A stretch of DNA of 60,000 nt. It comes from Symsagittifera roscoffensis (Eukaryota > Xenacoelomorpha > Acoela > Convolutidae). Each line of letters starts with the position of its first letter. Position 1 is the stretch's first letter. Positions 8,378-21,390 of this stretch are shown here, one piece after another. The stretch covers positions 33,332,401-33,392,400 of the forward strand of contig NC_087067.1 in NCBI RefSeq assembly GCF_963678635.1. Reading direction: 5' to 3'. Both the position numbers and the translations under genes were made by a program. A model generated the notes under the pieces. It did no database searches. It saw nothing but the letters and a program-made list of their open reading frames with translations, and was not told where the DNA came from.

Positions 8378-9107
8378 TTTTATTTAAAGCAAAATTATTT
8401 CTTTTACTTTTATGCGCTAAGAGTTATTGCTGTTTAAAGTTCGGTGATGTCAAAAAGTTAAGCCTAATCGAGCGTGGTGCAAAAATTTTCAATGGGTCAA
8501 ATTTTGGCCAAAACAAAAGAAAACCGAAAAATTTCTTTTGCAGTATCAATTTTGTGTACAATCAGCTGCTGATACGTCAAAAATAATGGAGATAACTTTT
8601 GGGGTCTTTGAGTTATAGCCTTTTGAATTTCGGTGATGTCAAAAAAATAAGCCCAATCGAGCCTGGTGAATTGCGCGAACGGCCATAACTTGCCCAAAAA
8701 TTTTAAAATTTCCAAATTTTATTATTTGGATCACAAGATCATAGTCAAATCTTGGGGGACTGAGAAAATGAACCAATTTCGTCGGTCCAACACAAAGTTA
8801 TAAGCTTTTGAAATCTCGGTGATACCAAAAAGTTAAGCCTAATCGAGCGTGGTGCAAAAAATGAAATTTTCAAAATTTTTGTTTTTTTTTCGTTCAAAGT
8901 TCATTTTTTCATCTCGTTTCATAAATTTGAGCTCGGGAAAATTCCAACGAGCCCAAAACGACGTTTATAGCTCAAGTGTACGTGGAGTAATCATCAGTTG
9001 AAAATTTGGGGGACCCGAATTTCGGCCATTTTGGACGAAAATCGGCCTAAAAGCTAACTTTTAAATTAGTGCAATTTTTTTTCTTGCATTTTTCAAGAGA
9101 CTTGGGC

Positions 9108-9182
9108 TGCCCTCCGCTGTCGCAGAGTGCATTCAAAGAAAACTTATCAAATAGATTTGAATACTTACCTATTTAATAAGTT
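9108..9182 (-). ncRNA. Candidate spliced-leader-like RNA core, unit 8 (consensus)
   Basis: Same 75 bp as unit 2. Confidence 0.52.
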
Positions 9183-9536
9183 TATCACAACAATTAGGCT
9201 AAAAGCAACTGACAGTATCCTGGCTGGTATTCAATCATATGCCACTTACAGTGGATGTGCGGCTATCATGCACTAGATGGTCATTCAAGGCACCTTTTAC
9301 ACGCTCCATAGGTTTTGACCAGCTGATTTGGCCATAAAACACATTGGGCCAAAAAAATTCCAAACAATGTCAATTTTCAGTATTTTGTTTGAAATGCATA
9401 AATTATAACGTGAGCGTGCAAAATTTTACATGGTATAAGAGCATATTTTTACTCTCGCGCGAGGGCGAGTGTTTTAAAAGTAATGTACATAGACATAAGC
9501 TAGTAAGGATATAAATGAAAGCGGAGTAACTCAAAT

Positions 9537-9654
9537 GCCTACGACCATACCATGTTGAATGCACCGGTTCTCGTCCGATCACCGAAGTTAAGCAACATTG
9601 GGCCTGGTTAGTACTTGGATGGGAGACCGCCTGGGAACACCAGGTGTTGTAGGC
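9537..9654 (+). rRNA. 5S rRNA, copy 8 (consensus)
   Basis: Identical to copy 2. Last copy before the first short unit. Confidence 0.98.
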
Positions 9655-10387
9655 TTTTATTTAAAGCAAAAGTAATTCTTTTACTTTTATGCGCTAAGAG
9701 TTATTGCTGTTTAAATTTCGGTGATGTCAAAAAGTTAAGCCTAATCGAGCGTGGTGCAAAAATTTTCAATGGGTCAAATTTTGGCCAAAACAAAAGAAAA
9801 CCGAAAAATTTCTTTTGCAGTATCAATTTTGTGTACAATCAGCTGCTGATACGTCAAAAATAAAGGAGATAACTTTTGGGGTCTTTGAGTTATAGCCTTT
9901 TGAATTTCGGTGATGTCAAAAAAATAAGCCCAATCGAGCCTGGTGAATTGCGCGAACGGCCATAACTTGCCCAAAAATTTTAAAATTTCCAAATTTTATT
10001 ATTTGGATCACAAGATCATAGTCAAATCTTGGGGGACTGAGAAAATGAACCAATTTCGTCGGTCCAACACAAAGTTATAAGCTTTTGAAATCTCGGTGAT
10101 ACCAAAAAGTTAAGCCTAATCGAGCGTGGTGCAAAAAATGAAATTTTCAAAATTTTTGTTTTTTTTTTCGTTCAAAGTTCATTTTTTTCATCTTGTTTCA
10201 TAAATTTGAGCTCAGGACAATTCCAACGAGCCCAAAACGACGTTTGTAGCTCAAGTGTACGTGGAGTAATCATCAGTTGAAAATATGGGGGGACACGAAT
10301 TTCGGCCATTTTGGACGAAAATCGGCCTAAAAGCTAACTTTTATGTTAGTACAATTTTTTTTCTTGCATTTTTCAAGAGAATTGGGC

Positions 10388-10462
10388 TGCCCTCCGCTGT
10401 CGCAGAGTGCATTCAAAGAAAACTTATCAAATAGATTTGAATACTTACCTATTTAATAAGTT
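10388..10462 (-). ncRNA. Candidate spliced-leader-like RNA core, unit 9 (consensus)
   Basis: Same 75 bp as unit 2. In this short unit the 84-bp deletion starts about 100 bp upstream of the core on the minus strand. Confidence 0.52.
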
Positions 10463-10732
10463 TATCACAACAATTAGGCTAAAAGCAACTGACAGTATCC
10501 TGGCTGGTATTCAATCATATGCCACTTACAGTGGATGTGCGGCTATCATGCCATAGATGGTCATGTCAATTTTCAGTATTTTGTTTGAAATGCATAAATT
10601 ATAACGTGAGCGTGCAAAATTTTACATGGTATAAGAGCATATTTTTACTCTCGCGCGAGGGCGAGTGTTTTAAAAGAAATGTACATAGACATAAGCTAGT
10701 AAGGATATAAATGAAAGCGGAGTAACTCAAGT

Positions 10733-10850
10733 GCCTACGACCATACCATGTTGAATGCACCGGTTCTCGTCCGATCACCGAAGTTAAGCAACATTGGGCC
10801 TGGTTAGTACTTGGATGGGAGACCGCCTGGGAACACCAGGTGTTGTAGGC
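10733..10850 (+). rRNA. 5S rRNA, copy 9 (consensus, short unit)
   Basis: Identical to copy 2. Its upstream region lacks 84 bp, with the junction at 10564/10565. Confidence 0.98.
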
Positions 10851-11581
10851 TTTTATTTAAAGCAAAAGTAATTCTTTTACTTTTATGCGCTAAGAGTTAT
10901 TGCTGTTTAAAGTTCGGTGATGTCAAAAAGTTAAGCCTAATCGAGCGTGGTGCAAAAATTTTCAATGGGTCAAATTTTGGCCAAAACAAAAGAAAACCGA
11001 AAAATTTCTTTTGCAGTATCAATTTTGTGTACAATCAGCTGCTGATACGTCAAAAATAATGGAGATAACTTTTGGGGTCTTTGAGTTATACTCTTTTGAA
11101 TTTCGGTGATGTCAAAAAAATAAGCCCAATCGAGCCTGCGAATTGCGCGAACGGCCATAACTTGCCCAAAATTTTTAAAATTTCCAAATTTTATTATTTG
11201 GATCACATGATCATAGTCAAATCTTGGGGGACTGAGAAAATGAACCAATTTCGTCGGTCCAACACAAAGTTATAAGCTTTTGAAATCTCGGTGATACCAA
11301 AAAGTTAAGCCTAATCGAGCGTGGTGCAAAAAATGAAATTTTCAAAATTTTTGTTTTTTTTTCGTTCAAAGTTCATATTTTTCATCTCGTTTCATAAATT
11401 TGAGCTCAGGACAATTCCAACGAGCCCAAAACGACGTTTGTAGCTCAAGTGTACGTGGAGTAATCATCAGTTGAAAATTTGGGGGGACCCGAATTTCGGC
11501 CATTTAGGACGAAAATCGGCCTAAAAGCTAACTTTTAACTTAGTGCAATTTTTTTTCTTGCATTTTTCAAGAGAATTGGGC

Positions 11582-11656
11582 TGCCCTCCGCTGTCGCAGA
11601 GTGCATTCAAAGAAAACTTATCAAATAGATTTGAATACTTACCTTTTTAATAAGTT
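11582..11656 (-). ncRNA. Candidate spliced-leader-like RNA core, unit 10 (exon end variant)
   Basis: Exon end is TTAAAAAG; this loses one A-T pair near the donor. Shared with unit 12. Confidence 0.48.
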
Positions 11657-12010
11657 TATCACAACAATTAGGCTAAAAGCAACTGACAGTATCCTGGCTG
11701 GTATTCAATCATATGCCACTTACAGTGGATGTGCGGCTATCATGCCATAGATGGTCATTCAAGGCAACTTGTACACGCTCCATAGGTTTTGACCAGCTGA
11801 TTTGGCCATAAAACACATTGGGCTAAAAAAATTCCAAACAATGTCAATTTTCAGTATTTTGTTTGAAATGCATAAATTATAACGTGAGCGTGCAAAATTT
11901 TACATGGTATAAGAGCATATTTTTACTCTCGCGCGAGGGCGAGTGTTTTAAAAGTAATGTACATAGACATAAGCTAGTAAGGATATAAATGAAAGCGGAG
12001 TAACTCAAAT

Positions 12011-12128
12011 GCCTACGACCATACCATGTTGAATGCACCGGTTCTCGTCCGATCACCGAAGTTAAGCAACATTGGGCCTGGTTAGTACTTGGATGGGAGA
12101 CCGCCTGGGAACACCAGGTGTTGTAGGC
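12011..12128 (+). rRNA. 5S rRNA, copy 10 (consensus)
   Basis: Identical to copy 2. Full-length unit between two short ones. Confidence 0.98.
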
Positions 12129-12860
12129 TTTTATTTAAAGCAAAAGTAATTCTTTTACTTTTATGCGCTAAGAGTTATTGCTGTTTAAATTTCGGTGATG
12201 TCAAAAAGTTAAGCCTAATCGAGCGTGGTGCAAAAATTTTCAATGGGTCAAATTTTGGCCAAAACAAAAGAAAACCGAAAAATTTCTTTTGCAGTATCAA
12301 TTTTGTGTACAATCAGCTGCTGATACGTCAAAAATAATGGAGATAACTTTTGGGGTCTTTGAGTTATAGCCTTTTGAATTTCGGTGATGTCAAAAAAATA
12401 AGCCCAATCGAGCCTGGTGATTTGCGCGAACGGCCATAACTTGCCCAAAAATTTTAAAATTTCCAAATTTTATTATTTGGATCACAAGATCATAGTCAAA
12501 TCTTGGGGGACTGAGAAAATGAACCAATTTCGTCGGTCCAACACAAAGTTATAAGCTTTTGAAATCTCGGTGATACCAAAAAGTTAAGCCTAATCGAGCG
12601 TGGTGCAAAAAATGAAATTTTCAAAATTTTTGTTTTTTTTTCGTTCAAAGTTCATTTTTTTCATCTTGTTTCATAATTTTGAGCTCAGGACAATTCCAAC
12701 GAGCCCAAAACGACGTTTGTAGCTCAAGTGTACGTGGAGTAATCATCAGTTGAAAATTTGGGGGGACCCGAATTTCGGCCATTTTGGACGAAAATCGGCC
12801 TAAAAGCTAACTTTTATGTTAGTACAATTTTTTTTCTTGCATTTTTCAAGAGAATTGGGC

Positions 12861-12935
12861 TGCCCTCCGCTGTCGCAGAGTGCATTCAAAGAAAACTTAT
12901 CAAATAGATTTGAATACTTACCTATTTAATAAGTT
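12861..12935 (-). ncRNA. Candidate spliced-leader-like RNA core, unit 11 (consensus)
   Basis: Same 75 bp as unit 2; short unit. Confidence 0.52.
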
Positions 12936-13205
12936 TATCACAACAATTAGGCTAAAAGCAACTGACAGTATCCTGGCTGGTATTCAATCATATGCCACTT
13001 ACAGTGGATGTGCGGCTATCATGCCATAGATGGTCATGTCAATTTTCAGTATTTTGTTTGAAATGCATAAATTATAACGTGAGCGTGCAAAATTTTACAT
13101 GGTATAAGAGCATGTTTTTACTCTCGCGCGAGGGCGAGTGTTTTAAAAGAAATGTACATAGACATAAGCTAGTAAGGATATAAATGAAAGCGGAGTAACT
13201 CAAGT

Positions 13206-13323
13206 GCCTACGACCATACCATGTTGAATGCACCGGTTCTCGTCCGATCACCGAAGTTAAGCAACATTGGGCCTGGTTAGTACTTGGATGGGAGACCGCC
13301 TGGGAACACCAGGTGTTGTAGGC
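13206..13323 (+). rRNA. 5S rRNA, copy 11 (consensus, short unit)
   Basis: Identical to copy 2. The 84-bp deletion junction is at 13037/13038. Confidence 0.98.
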
Positions 13324-14055
13324 TTTTATTTAAAGCAAAAGTAATTCTTTTACTTTTATGCGCTAAGAGTTATTGCTGTTTAAAGTTCGGTGATGTCAAA
13401 AAGTTAAGCCTAATCGAGCGTGGTGCAAAAATTTTCAATGGGTCAAATTTTGGCCAAAACAAAAGAAAACCGAAAAATTTCTTTTGCAGTATCAATTTTG
13501 TGTACAATCAGCTGCTGATACGTCAAAAATAATGGAGATAACTTTTGGGGTCTTTGAGTTATACTCTTTTGAATTTCGGTGATGTCAAAAAAATAAGCCC
13601 AATCGAGCCTGCGAATTGCGCGAACGGCCATAACTTGCCCAAAATTTTTAAAATTTCCAAATTTTATTATTTGGATCACAAGATCATAGTCAAATCTTGG
13701 GGGACTGAGAAAATGAACCAATTTCGTCGGTCCAACACAAAGTTATAAGCTTTTGAAATCTCGGTGATACCAAAAAGTTAAGCCTAATCGAGCGTGGTGC
13801 AAAAAATGAAATTTTCAAAATTTTTGTTTTTTTTTTCGTTCAAAGTTCATTTTTTTCATCTTGTTTCATAAATTTGAGCTCAGGACAATTCCAACGAGCC
13901 CAAAACGACGTTTGTAGCTCAAGTGTACGTGGAGTAATCATTAGTTGAAAATTTGGGGGGACCCGAATTTCGGCCATTTAGGACGAAAATCGGCCTAAAA
14001 GCTAACTTTTAACTTAGTGCAATTTTTTTTCTTGCATTTTTCAAGAGAATTGGGC

Positions 14056-14130
14056 TGCCCTCCGCTGTCGCAGAGTGCATTCAAAGAAAACTTATCAAAT
14101 AGATTTGAATACTTACCTTTTTAATAAGTT
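14056..14130 (-). ncRNA. Candidate spliced-leader-like RNA core, unit 12 (exon end variant)
   Basis: Exon end TTAAAAAG, as in unit 10, two units away. Confidence 0.48.
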
Positions 14131-14484
14131 TATCACAACAATTAGGCTAAAAGCAACTGACAGTATCCTGGCTGGTATTCAATCATATGCCACTTACAGT
14201 GGATGTGCGGCTATCATGCCATAGATGGTCATTCAAGGCAACTTGTACACGCTCCATAGGTTTTGACCAGCTGATTTGGCCATAAAACACATTGGGCCAA
14301 AAAAATTCCAAACAATGTCAATTTTCAGTATTTTGTTTGAAATGCATAAATTATAACGTGAGCATGCAAAATTTTACTTGGTATAAGAGCATATTTTTAC
14401 TCTCGCGCGAGGGTGACTGTTTTAAAAATAATGTACATAGACATAAGCTAGTAAGGATATAAATGAAAGCGGAGTAACTCAAAT

Positions 14485-14602
14485 GCCTACGACCATACCA
14501 TGTTGAATGCACCGGTTCTCGTCCGATCACCGAAGTTAAGCAACATTGGGCCTGGTTAGTACTTGGATGGGAGACCGCCTGGGAACACCAGGTGTTGTAG
14601 GC
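14485..14602 (+). rRNA. 5S rRNA, copy 12 (consensus)
   Basis: Identical to copy 2. Full-length unit. Confidence 0.98.
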
Positions 14603-15334
14603 TTTTATTTAAAGCAACAGTAATTCTTTTACTTTTATGCGCTAAGAGTTATTGCTGTTTAAAGTTCGGTGATGTCAAAAAGTTAAGCCTAATCGAGCGT
14701 GGTGCAAAAATTTTCAATGGGTCAAATTTTGGCCAAAACAAAAGAAAACCGAAAAATTTCTTTTGCAGTATCAATTTTGTGTACAATCAGCTGCTGATAC
14801 GTCAAAAATAATGGAGATAACTTTTGGGGTCTTTGAGTTATAGCCTTTTGAATTTCGGTGATGTCAAAAAAATAAGCCCAATCGAGCCTGGTGAATTGCA
14901 CGAACGGCCATAACTTGCCCAAAAATTTTAAAATTTCCAAATTTTATTATTTGGATCACAAGATCATAGTCAAATCTTGGGGGACTGAGAAAATGAACCA
15001 ATTTCGTCGGTCCAACACAAAGTTATAAGCTTTTGAAATCTCGGTGATACCAAAAAGTTAAGCCTAATCGAGCGTGGTGCAAAAAATGAAATTTTCAAAA
15101 TTTTTGTTTTTTTTTCGTTCAAAGTTCAATTTTTTCATCTTGTTTCATAAATTTGAGCTCAGGACAATTCCAACGAGCCCAAAACGACGTTTGTAGCTCA
15201 AGTGTACGTGGAGTAATCATCAGTTGAAAATTTGGGGGGACCCGAATTTCGGCCATTTTGGACGAAAATCGGCCTAAAAGCTAACTTTTATGTGAGTACA
15301 ATTTTTTTTCTTGCATTTTTCAAGAGAATTGGGC

Positions 15335-15409
15335 TGCCCTCCGCTGTCGCAGAGTGCATTCAAAGAAAACTTATCAAATAGATTTGAATACTTACCTATT
15401 TAATAAGTT
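15335..15409 (-). ncRNA. Candidate spliced-leader-like RNA core, unit 13 (consensus)
   Basis: Same 75 bp as unit 2; short unit. Confidence 0.52.
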
Positions 15410-15679
15410 TATCACAACAATTAGGCTAAAAGCAACTGACAGTATCCTGGCTGGTATTCAATCATATGCCACTTACAGTGGATGTGCGGCTATCATGCCA
15501 TATATGGTCATGTCAATTTTCAGTATTTTGTTTGAAATGCATAAATTATAACGTGAGCGTGCAAAATTTTACATGGTATAAGAGCATATTTTTACTCTCG
15601 CGCGAGGGCGAGTGTTTTAAAAGAAATGTACATAGACATAAGCTAGTAAGGATATAAATGAAAGCGGAGTAACTCAAGT

Positions 15680-15797
15680 GCCTACGACCATACCATGTTG
15701 AATGCACCGGTTCTCGTCCGATCACCGAAGTTAAGCAACATTGGGCCTGGTTAGTACTTGGATGGGAGACCGCCTGGGAACACCAGGTGTTGTAGGC
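15680..15797 (+). rRNA. 5S rRNA, copy 13 (consensus, short unit)
   Basis: Identical to copy 2. The 84-bp deletion junction is at 15511/15512. Confidence 0.98.
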
Positions 15798-16530
15798 TTT
15801 TATTTAAAGCAAAAGTAATTCTTTTACTTTTATGCGCTAAGAGTTATTGCTGTTTAAAGTTCGGTGATGTCAAAAAGTTAAGCCTAATCGAGCGTGGTGC
15901 AAAAATTTTCAATGGGTCAAATTTTGGCCAAAACAAAAGAAAACCGAAAAATTTCTTTTGCAGTATCAATTTTGTGTACAATCAGCTGCTGATACGTCAA
16001 AAATAATGGAGATAACTTTTGGGGTCTTTGAGTTATAGCCTTTTGAATTTCGGTGATGTCAAAAAAATAAGCCCAATCGAGCCTGGTGAATTGCACGAAC
16101 GGCCATAACTTGCCCAAAAATTTTAAAATTTCCAAATTTTATTATTTGGATCACAAGATCATAGTCAAATCTTGGGGGACTGAGAAAATGAACCAATTTC
16201 GTCGGTCCAACACAAAGTTATAAGCTTTTGAAATCTCGGTGATACCAAAAAGTTAAGCCTAATCGAGCGTGGTGGAAAAATTGAAGTTTTCAAAATTTTT
16301 GTTTTTTTTTTCGTTCAAAGTTCAATTTTTTCATCTTGTTTCATAAATTTGAGCTCAGGACAATTTCAACGAGCCCAAAACGACGTTTGTAGCTCAAGTG
16401 TACGTGGAGTAATCATCAGTTGAAAATTTGGGGGGACCCGAATTTCGGCCATTTTGGACGAAAATCGGCCTAAAAGCTAACTTTTATGTGAGTACAATTT
16501 TTTTTCTTGCATTTTTCAAGAGAATTGGGC

Positions 16531-16605
16531 TGCCCTCCGCTGTCGCAGAGTGCATTCAAAGAAAACTTATCAAATAGATTTGAATACTTACCTATTTAAT
16601 AAGTT
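16531..16605 (-). ncRNA. Candidate spliced-leader-like RNA core, unit 14 (consensus)
   Basis: Same 75 bp as unit 2; short unit. Confidence 0.52.
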
Positions 16606-16875
16606 TATCACAACAATTAGGCTAAAAGCAACTGACAGTATCCTGGCTGGTATTCAATCATATGCCACTTACAGTGGATGTGCGGCTATCATGCCATATA
16701 TGGTCATGTCAATTTTCAGTATTTTGTTTGAAATGCATAAATTATAACGTGAGCGTGCAAAATTTTACATGGTATAAGAGCATATTTTTACTCTCGCGCG
16801 AGGGCGAGTGTTTTAAAAGAAATGTACATAGACATAAGCTAGTAAGGATATAAATGAAAGCGGAGTAACTCAAGT

Positions 16876-16993
16876 GCCTACGACCATACCATGTTGAATG
16901 CACCGGTTCTCGTCCGATCACCGAAGTTAAGCAACATTGGGCCTGGTTAGTACTTGGATGGGAGACCGCCTGGGAACACCAGGTGTTGTAGGC
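16876..16993 (+). rRNA. 5S rRNA, copy 14 (consensus, short unit)
   Basis: Identical to copy 2. The deletion junction is at 16707/16708; the whole unit is nearly the same as the one before it. Confidence 0.98.
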
Positions 16994-17724
16994 TTTTATT
17001 TAAAGCAAAAGTAATTCTTTTACTTTTATGCGCTAAGAGTTATTGCTGTTTAAAGTTCGGTGATGTCAAAAAGTTAAGCCTAATCGAGCGTGGTGCAAAA
17101 ATTTTCAATGGGTCAAATTTTGGCCAAAACAAAAGAAAACCGAAAAATTTCTTTTGCAGTATCAATTTTGTGTACAATCAGCTGCTGATACGTCAAAAAT
17201 AATGGAGATAACTTTTGGGGTCTTTGAGTTATACTCTTTTGAATTTCGGTGATGTCAAAAAAATAAGCCCAATCGAGCCTGCGAATTGCGCGAACGGCCA
17301 TAACTTGCCCAAAAATTTTAAAATTTCCAAATTTTATTATTTGGATCACAAGATCATAGTCAAATCTTGGGGGGCTGAGAAAATGAACCAATTTCGTCGG
17401 TCCAACACAAAGTTATAAGCTTTTGAAATCTCGGTGATACCAAAAAGTTAAGCCTAATCGAGCGTGGTGCAAAAAGTGAAATTTTCAAAATTTTTGTTTT
17501 TTTTTCGTTCAAAGTTCATATTTTTCATCTTGTTTCATAAATTTGAGCTCAGGACAATTCCAACGAGCCCAAAACGACGTTTGTAGCTCAAGTGTACGTG
17601 GAGTAATCATCAGTTGAAAATTTGGGGGGACCCGAATTTCGGCCATTTTGGACGAAAATCGGCCTAAAAGCTAACTTTTATGTTTGTACAATTTTTTTTC
17701 TTGCATTTTTCAAGAGAATTGGGC

Positions 17725-17799
17725 TGCCCTCCGCTGTCGCAGAGTGCATTCAAAGAAAACTTATCAAATAGATTTGAATACTTACCTATTTAATAAGTT
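17725..17799 (-). ncRNA. Candidate spliced-leader-like RNA core, unit 15 (consensus)
   Basis: Same 75 bp as unit 2; short unit. Confidence 0.52.
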
Positions 17800-18069
17800 T
17801 ATCACAACAATTAGGCTAAAAGCAACTGACAGTATCCTGGCTGGTATTCAATCATATGCCACTTACAGTGGATGTGCGGCTATCATGCCATAGATGGTCA
17901 TGTCAATTTTCAGTATTTTGTTTGAAATGCATAAATTATAACGTGAGCGTGCAAAATTTTACATGGTATAAGAGCATATTTTTACTCTCGCGCGAGGGCG
18001 AGTGTTTTAAAAGAAATGTACATAGACATAAGCTAGTAAGGATATAAATGAAAGCGGAGTAACTCAAGT

Positions 18070-18187
18070 GCCTACGACCATACCATGTTGAATGCACCGG
18101 TTCTCGTCCGATCACCGAAGTTAAGCAACATTGGGCCTGGTTAGTACTTGGATGGGAGACCGCCTGGGAACACCAGGTGTTGTAGGC
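18070..18187 (+). rRNA. 5S rRNA, copy 15 (consensus, short unit)
   Basis: Identical to copy 2. The deletion junction is at 17901/17902. Confidence 0.98.
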
Positions 18188-18921
18188 TTTTATTTAAAGC
18201 AAAAGTAATTCTTTTACTTTTATGCGCTAAGAGTTATTGCTGTTTAAAGTTCGGTGATGTCAAAAAGTTAAGCCTAATCGAGCGTGGTGCAAAAATTTTC
18301 AATGGGTCAAATTTTGGCCAAAACAAAAGAAAACCGAAAAATTTCTTTTGCAGTATCAATTTTGTGTACAATCAGCTGCTGATACGTCAAAAATAATGGA
18401 GATAACTTTTGGGGTCTTTGAGTTATACTCTTTTGAATTTCGGTGATGTCAAAAAAATAAGCCCAATCGAGCCTGCGAATTGCGCGAACGGCCATAACTT
18501 GCCCAAAAATTTTAAAATTTCCAAATTTTATTATTTGGATCACAAGATCATAGTCAAATCTTGGGGGACTGAGAAAATGAACCAATTTCGTCGGTCCAAC
18601 ACAAAGTTATAAGCTTTTGAAATCTCGGTGATACCAAAAAGTTAAGCCTAATCGAGCGTGGTGCAAAAAATGAAATTTTCAAAATTTTTGTTTTTTTTTT
18701 TTCGTTCAAAGTTCATTTTTTTCATCTTGTTTCATAAATTTGAGCTCAGGACAATTCCAACGAGCCCAAAACGACGTTTGTAGCTCAAGTGTACGTGGAG
18801 TAATCATCAGTTGAAAATATGGGGGGACACGAATTTCGGCCATTTTGGACGAAAATCGGCCTAAAAGCTAACTTTTATGTTAGTACAATTTTTTTTCTTG
18901 CATTTTTCAAGAGAATTGGGC

Positions 18922-18996
18922 TGCCCTCCGCTGTCGCAGAGTGCATTCAAAGAAAACTTATCAAATAGATTTGAATACTTACCTATTTAATAAGTT
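18922..18996 (-). ncRNA. Candidate spliced-leader-like RNA core, unit 16 (consensus)
   Basis: Same 75 bp as unit 2; short unit. Confidence 0.52.
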
Positions 18997-19266
18997 TATC
19001 ACAACAATTAGGCTAAAAGCAACTGACAGTATCCTGGCTGGTATTCAATCATATGCCACTTACAGTGGATGTGCGGCTATCATGCCATAGATGGTCATGT
19101 CAATTTTCAGTATTTTGTTTGAAATGCATAAATTATAACGTGAGCGTGCAAAATTTTACATGGTATAAGAGCATATTTTTACTCTCGCGCGAGGGCGAGT
19201 GTTTTAAAAGAAATGTACATAGACATAAGCTAGTAAGGATATAAATGAAAGCGGAGTAACTCAAGT

Positions 19267-19384
19267 GCCTACGACCATACCATGTTGAATGCACCGGTTC
19301 TCGTCCGATCACCGAAGTTAAGCAACATTGGGCCTGGTTAGTACTTGGATGGGAGACCGCCTGGGAACACCAGGTGTTGTAGGC
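19267..19384 (+). rRNA. 5S rRNA, copy 16 (consensus, short unit)
   Basis: Identical to copy 2. The deletion junction is at 19098/19099. Confidence 0.98.
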
Positions 19385-20115
19385 TTTTATTTAAAGCAAA
19401 AGTAATTCTTTTACTTTTATGCGCTAAGAGTTATTGCTGTTTAAAGTTCGGTGATGTCAAAAAGTTAAGCCTTATCGAGCGTGGTGCAAAAATTTTCAAT
19501 GGGTCAAATTTTGGCCAAAACAAAAGAAAACCGAAAAATTTCTTTTGCAGTATCAATTTTGTGTACAATCAGCTGCTGATACGTCAAAAATAATGGAGAT
19601 AACTTTTGGGGTCTTTGAGTTATACTCTTTTGAATTTCGGTGATGTCAAAAAAATAAGCCCAATCGAGCCTGCGAATTGCGCGAACGGCCATAACTTGCC
19701 CAAAAATTTTAAAATTTCCAAATTTTATTATTTGGATCACAAGATCATAGTCAAATCTTGGGGGACTGAGAAAATGAACCAATTTCGTCGGTCCAACACA
19801 AAGTTATAAGCTTTTGAAATCTCGGTGATACCAAAAAGTTAAGCCTAATCGAGCGTGGTGCAAAAAATGAAATTTTCAAAATTTTTGTTTTTTTTTCTTT
19901 CAAAGTTCATTTTTTTCATCTTGTTTCATAAATTTGAGCTCAGGACAATTCCAACGAGCCCAAAACGACGTTTGTAGCTCAAGTGTACGTGGAGTAATCA
20001 TCAGTTGAAAATTTGGGGGGACCCGAATTTCCGCCATTTAGGATGAAAATCGGCCTAAAAGCTAACTTTTAACTTAGTGCAATTTTTTTTCTTGCATTTT
20101 TTAAGAGAATTGGGC

Positions 20116-20190
20116 TGCCCTCCGCTGTCGCAGAGTGCATTCAAAGAAAACTTATCAAATAGATTTGAATACTTACCTATTTAATAAGTT
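20116..20190 (-). ncRNA. Candidate spliced-leader-like RNA core, unit 17 (consensus)
   Basis: Core as in unit 2. The exon further upstream has one change (AATAGTTGTG). Short unit. Confidence 0.52.
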
Positions 20191-20460
20191 TATCACAACT
20201 ATTAGGCTAAAAGCAACTGACAGCATCCTGGCTGGTATTCAATCATATGCCACTTACAGTGGATGTGCGGCTATCATGCCATAGATGGTCATGTCAATTT
20301 TCAGTATTTTGTTTGAAATGCATAAATTATAACGTGAGCGTGCAAAATTTTACTTGGTATAAGAGCATATTTTTACTCTCGCGCGAGGGCGACTGTTTTA
20401 AAAGTAATGTACATAGACATAAGCTAGTAAGGATATAAATGAAAGCGGAGTAACTCAAAT

Positions 20461-20578
20461 GCCTACGACCATACCATGTTGAGTGCACCGGCTCTCGTCC
20501 GATCACCGAAGTTAAGCAACATTGGGCCTGGTTAGTACTTGGATGGGAGACCGCCTGGGAACACCAGGTGTTGTAGGC
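20461..20578 (+). rRNA. 5S rRNA, copy 17 (A23G, T32C, short unit)
   Basis: Two substitutions in the 5' third. Last short unit, with the deletion junction at 20292/20293. Confidence 0.96.
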
Positions 20579-21315
20579 TTTTATTTAAAGCAAAAGTAAT
20601 TCTTTTACTTTTATGCGCTAAGAGTTATTGCTGTTTAAAGTTCGGTGATGTCAAAAAGTTAAGCCTAATCGAGCGTGGTGCAAAAATTTTCAATGGGTCA
20701 AATTTTGGCCAAAACAAAAGAAAACCGAAAAATTTCTTTTGCAGTATCAATTTTGTGTACAATCAGCTGCTGATAGGTCAAAAATAATGGAGATAACTTT
20801 TGGGGTCTATGAGTTATAGCCTTTTGAATTTCGGTGATGTCAAAAAAATAAGCCCAATCGAGCCTGGTGAATTGCGCGAACGGCCATAACTTGCCCAAAA
20901 ATTTTAAAATTTCCAATTTTTATTATTTGGATCACAAGATCATAGTCAAATCTTGGGGGACTGAGAAAATGAACCAATTTCGTCGGTCCAACACAAAGCT
21001 ATAAGCTTTTGAAATCTCGGTGATACCAAAAAGTTAAGCCTAATCGAGCGTGGTGCAAAAAATGAAATAATTTTCAAAATTTTTGTTTTTTTTTTTCGTT
21101 CAAAGTTCACTTTTTTCATCTTGTTTCATAAATTTGAGCTCAGGACAATTCCAACGAGCCCAAAACGACGTTTGTAGCTCAAGGGTACGTGGAGTAATCA
21201 TCAGTTGAAAATTTGGGGGGACCCGAATTTCGGCCATTTTGGACGAAAATCGGCCTAAAAGCTAACTTTTATGTTAGTGCAATTTTTTTTCTTGCATTTT
21301 TCAAGAGAATTGGGA

Positions 21316-21390
21316 TGCCCTCCGCTGTCGCAGAGTGCATTCAAAGAAAACTTATCATATAGATTTGAATACTTACCTATTTAATAAGTT
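21316..21390 (-). ncRNA. Candidate spliced-leader-like RNA core, unit 18
   Basis: CTATATG replaces CTATTTG in the 3' arm of the donor stem, an A/A mismatch. Shared with units 19 and 20. Confidence 0.48.

Larger units (their letters stand above)
9655..14602 (+). repeat. Dimeric higher-order repeat (short + long unit, 2,474 bp)
   Basis: Spacing between 5S genes runs 1196, 1278, 1195, 1279, so the two-unit period is 2,474 bp twice. The two short units share ATACTCTTTTG and GCCTGCGAATTG in the spacer after their 5S. The two long units share CCATTTAGGACG, CCTTTTTAATAAG and AAGGCAACTTG. Confidence 0.85.
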
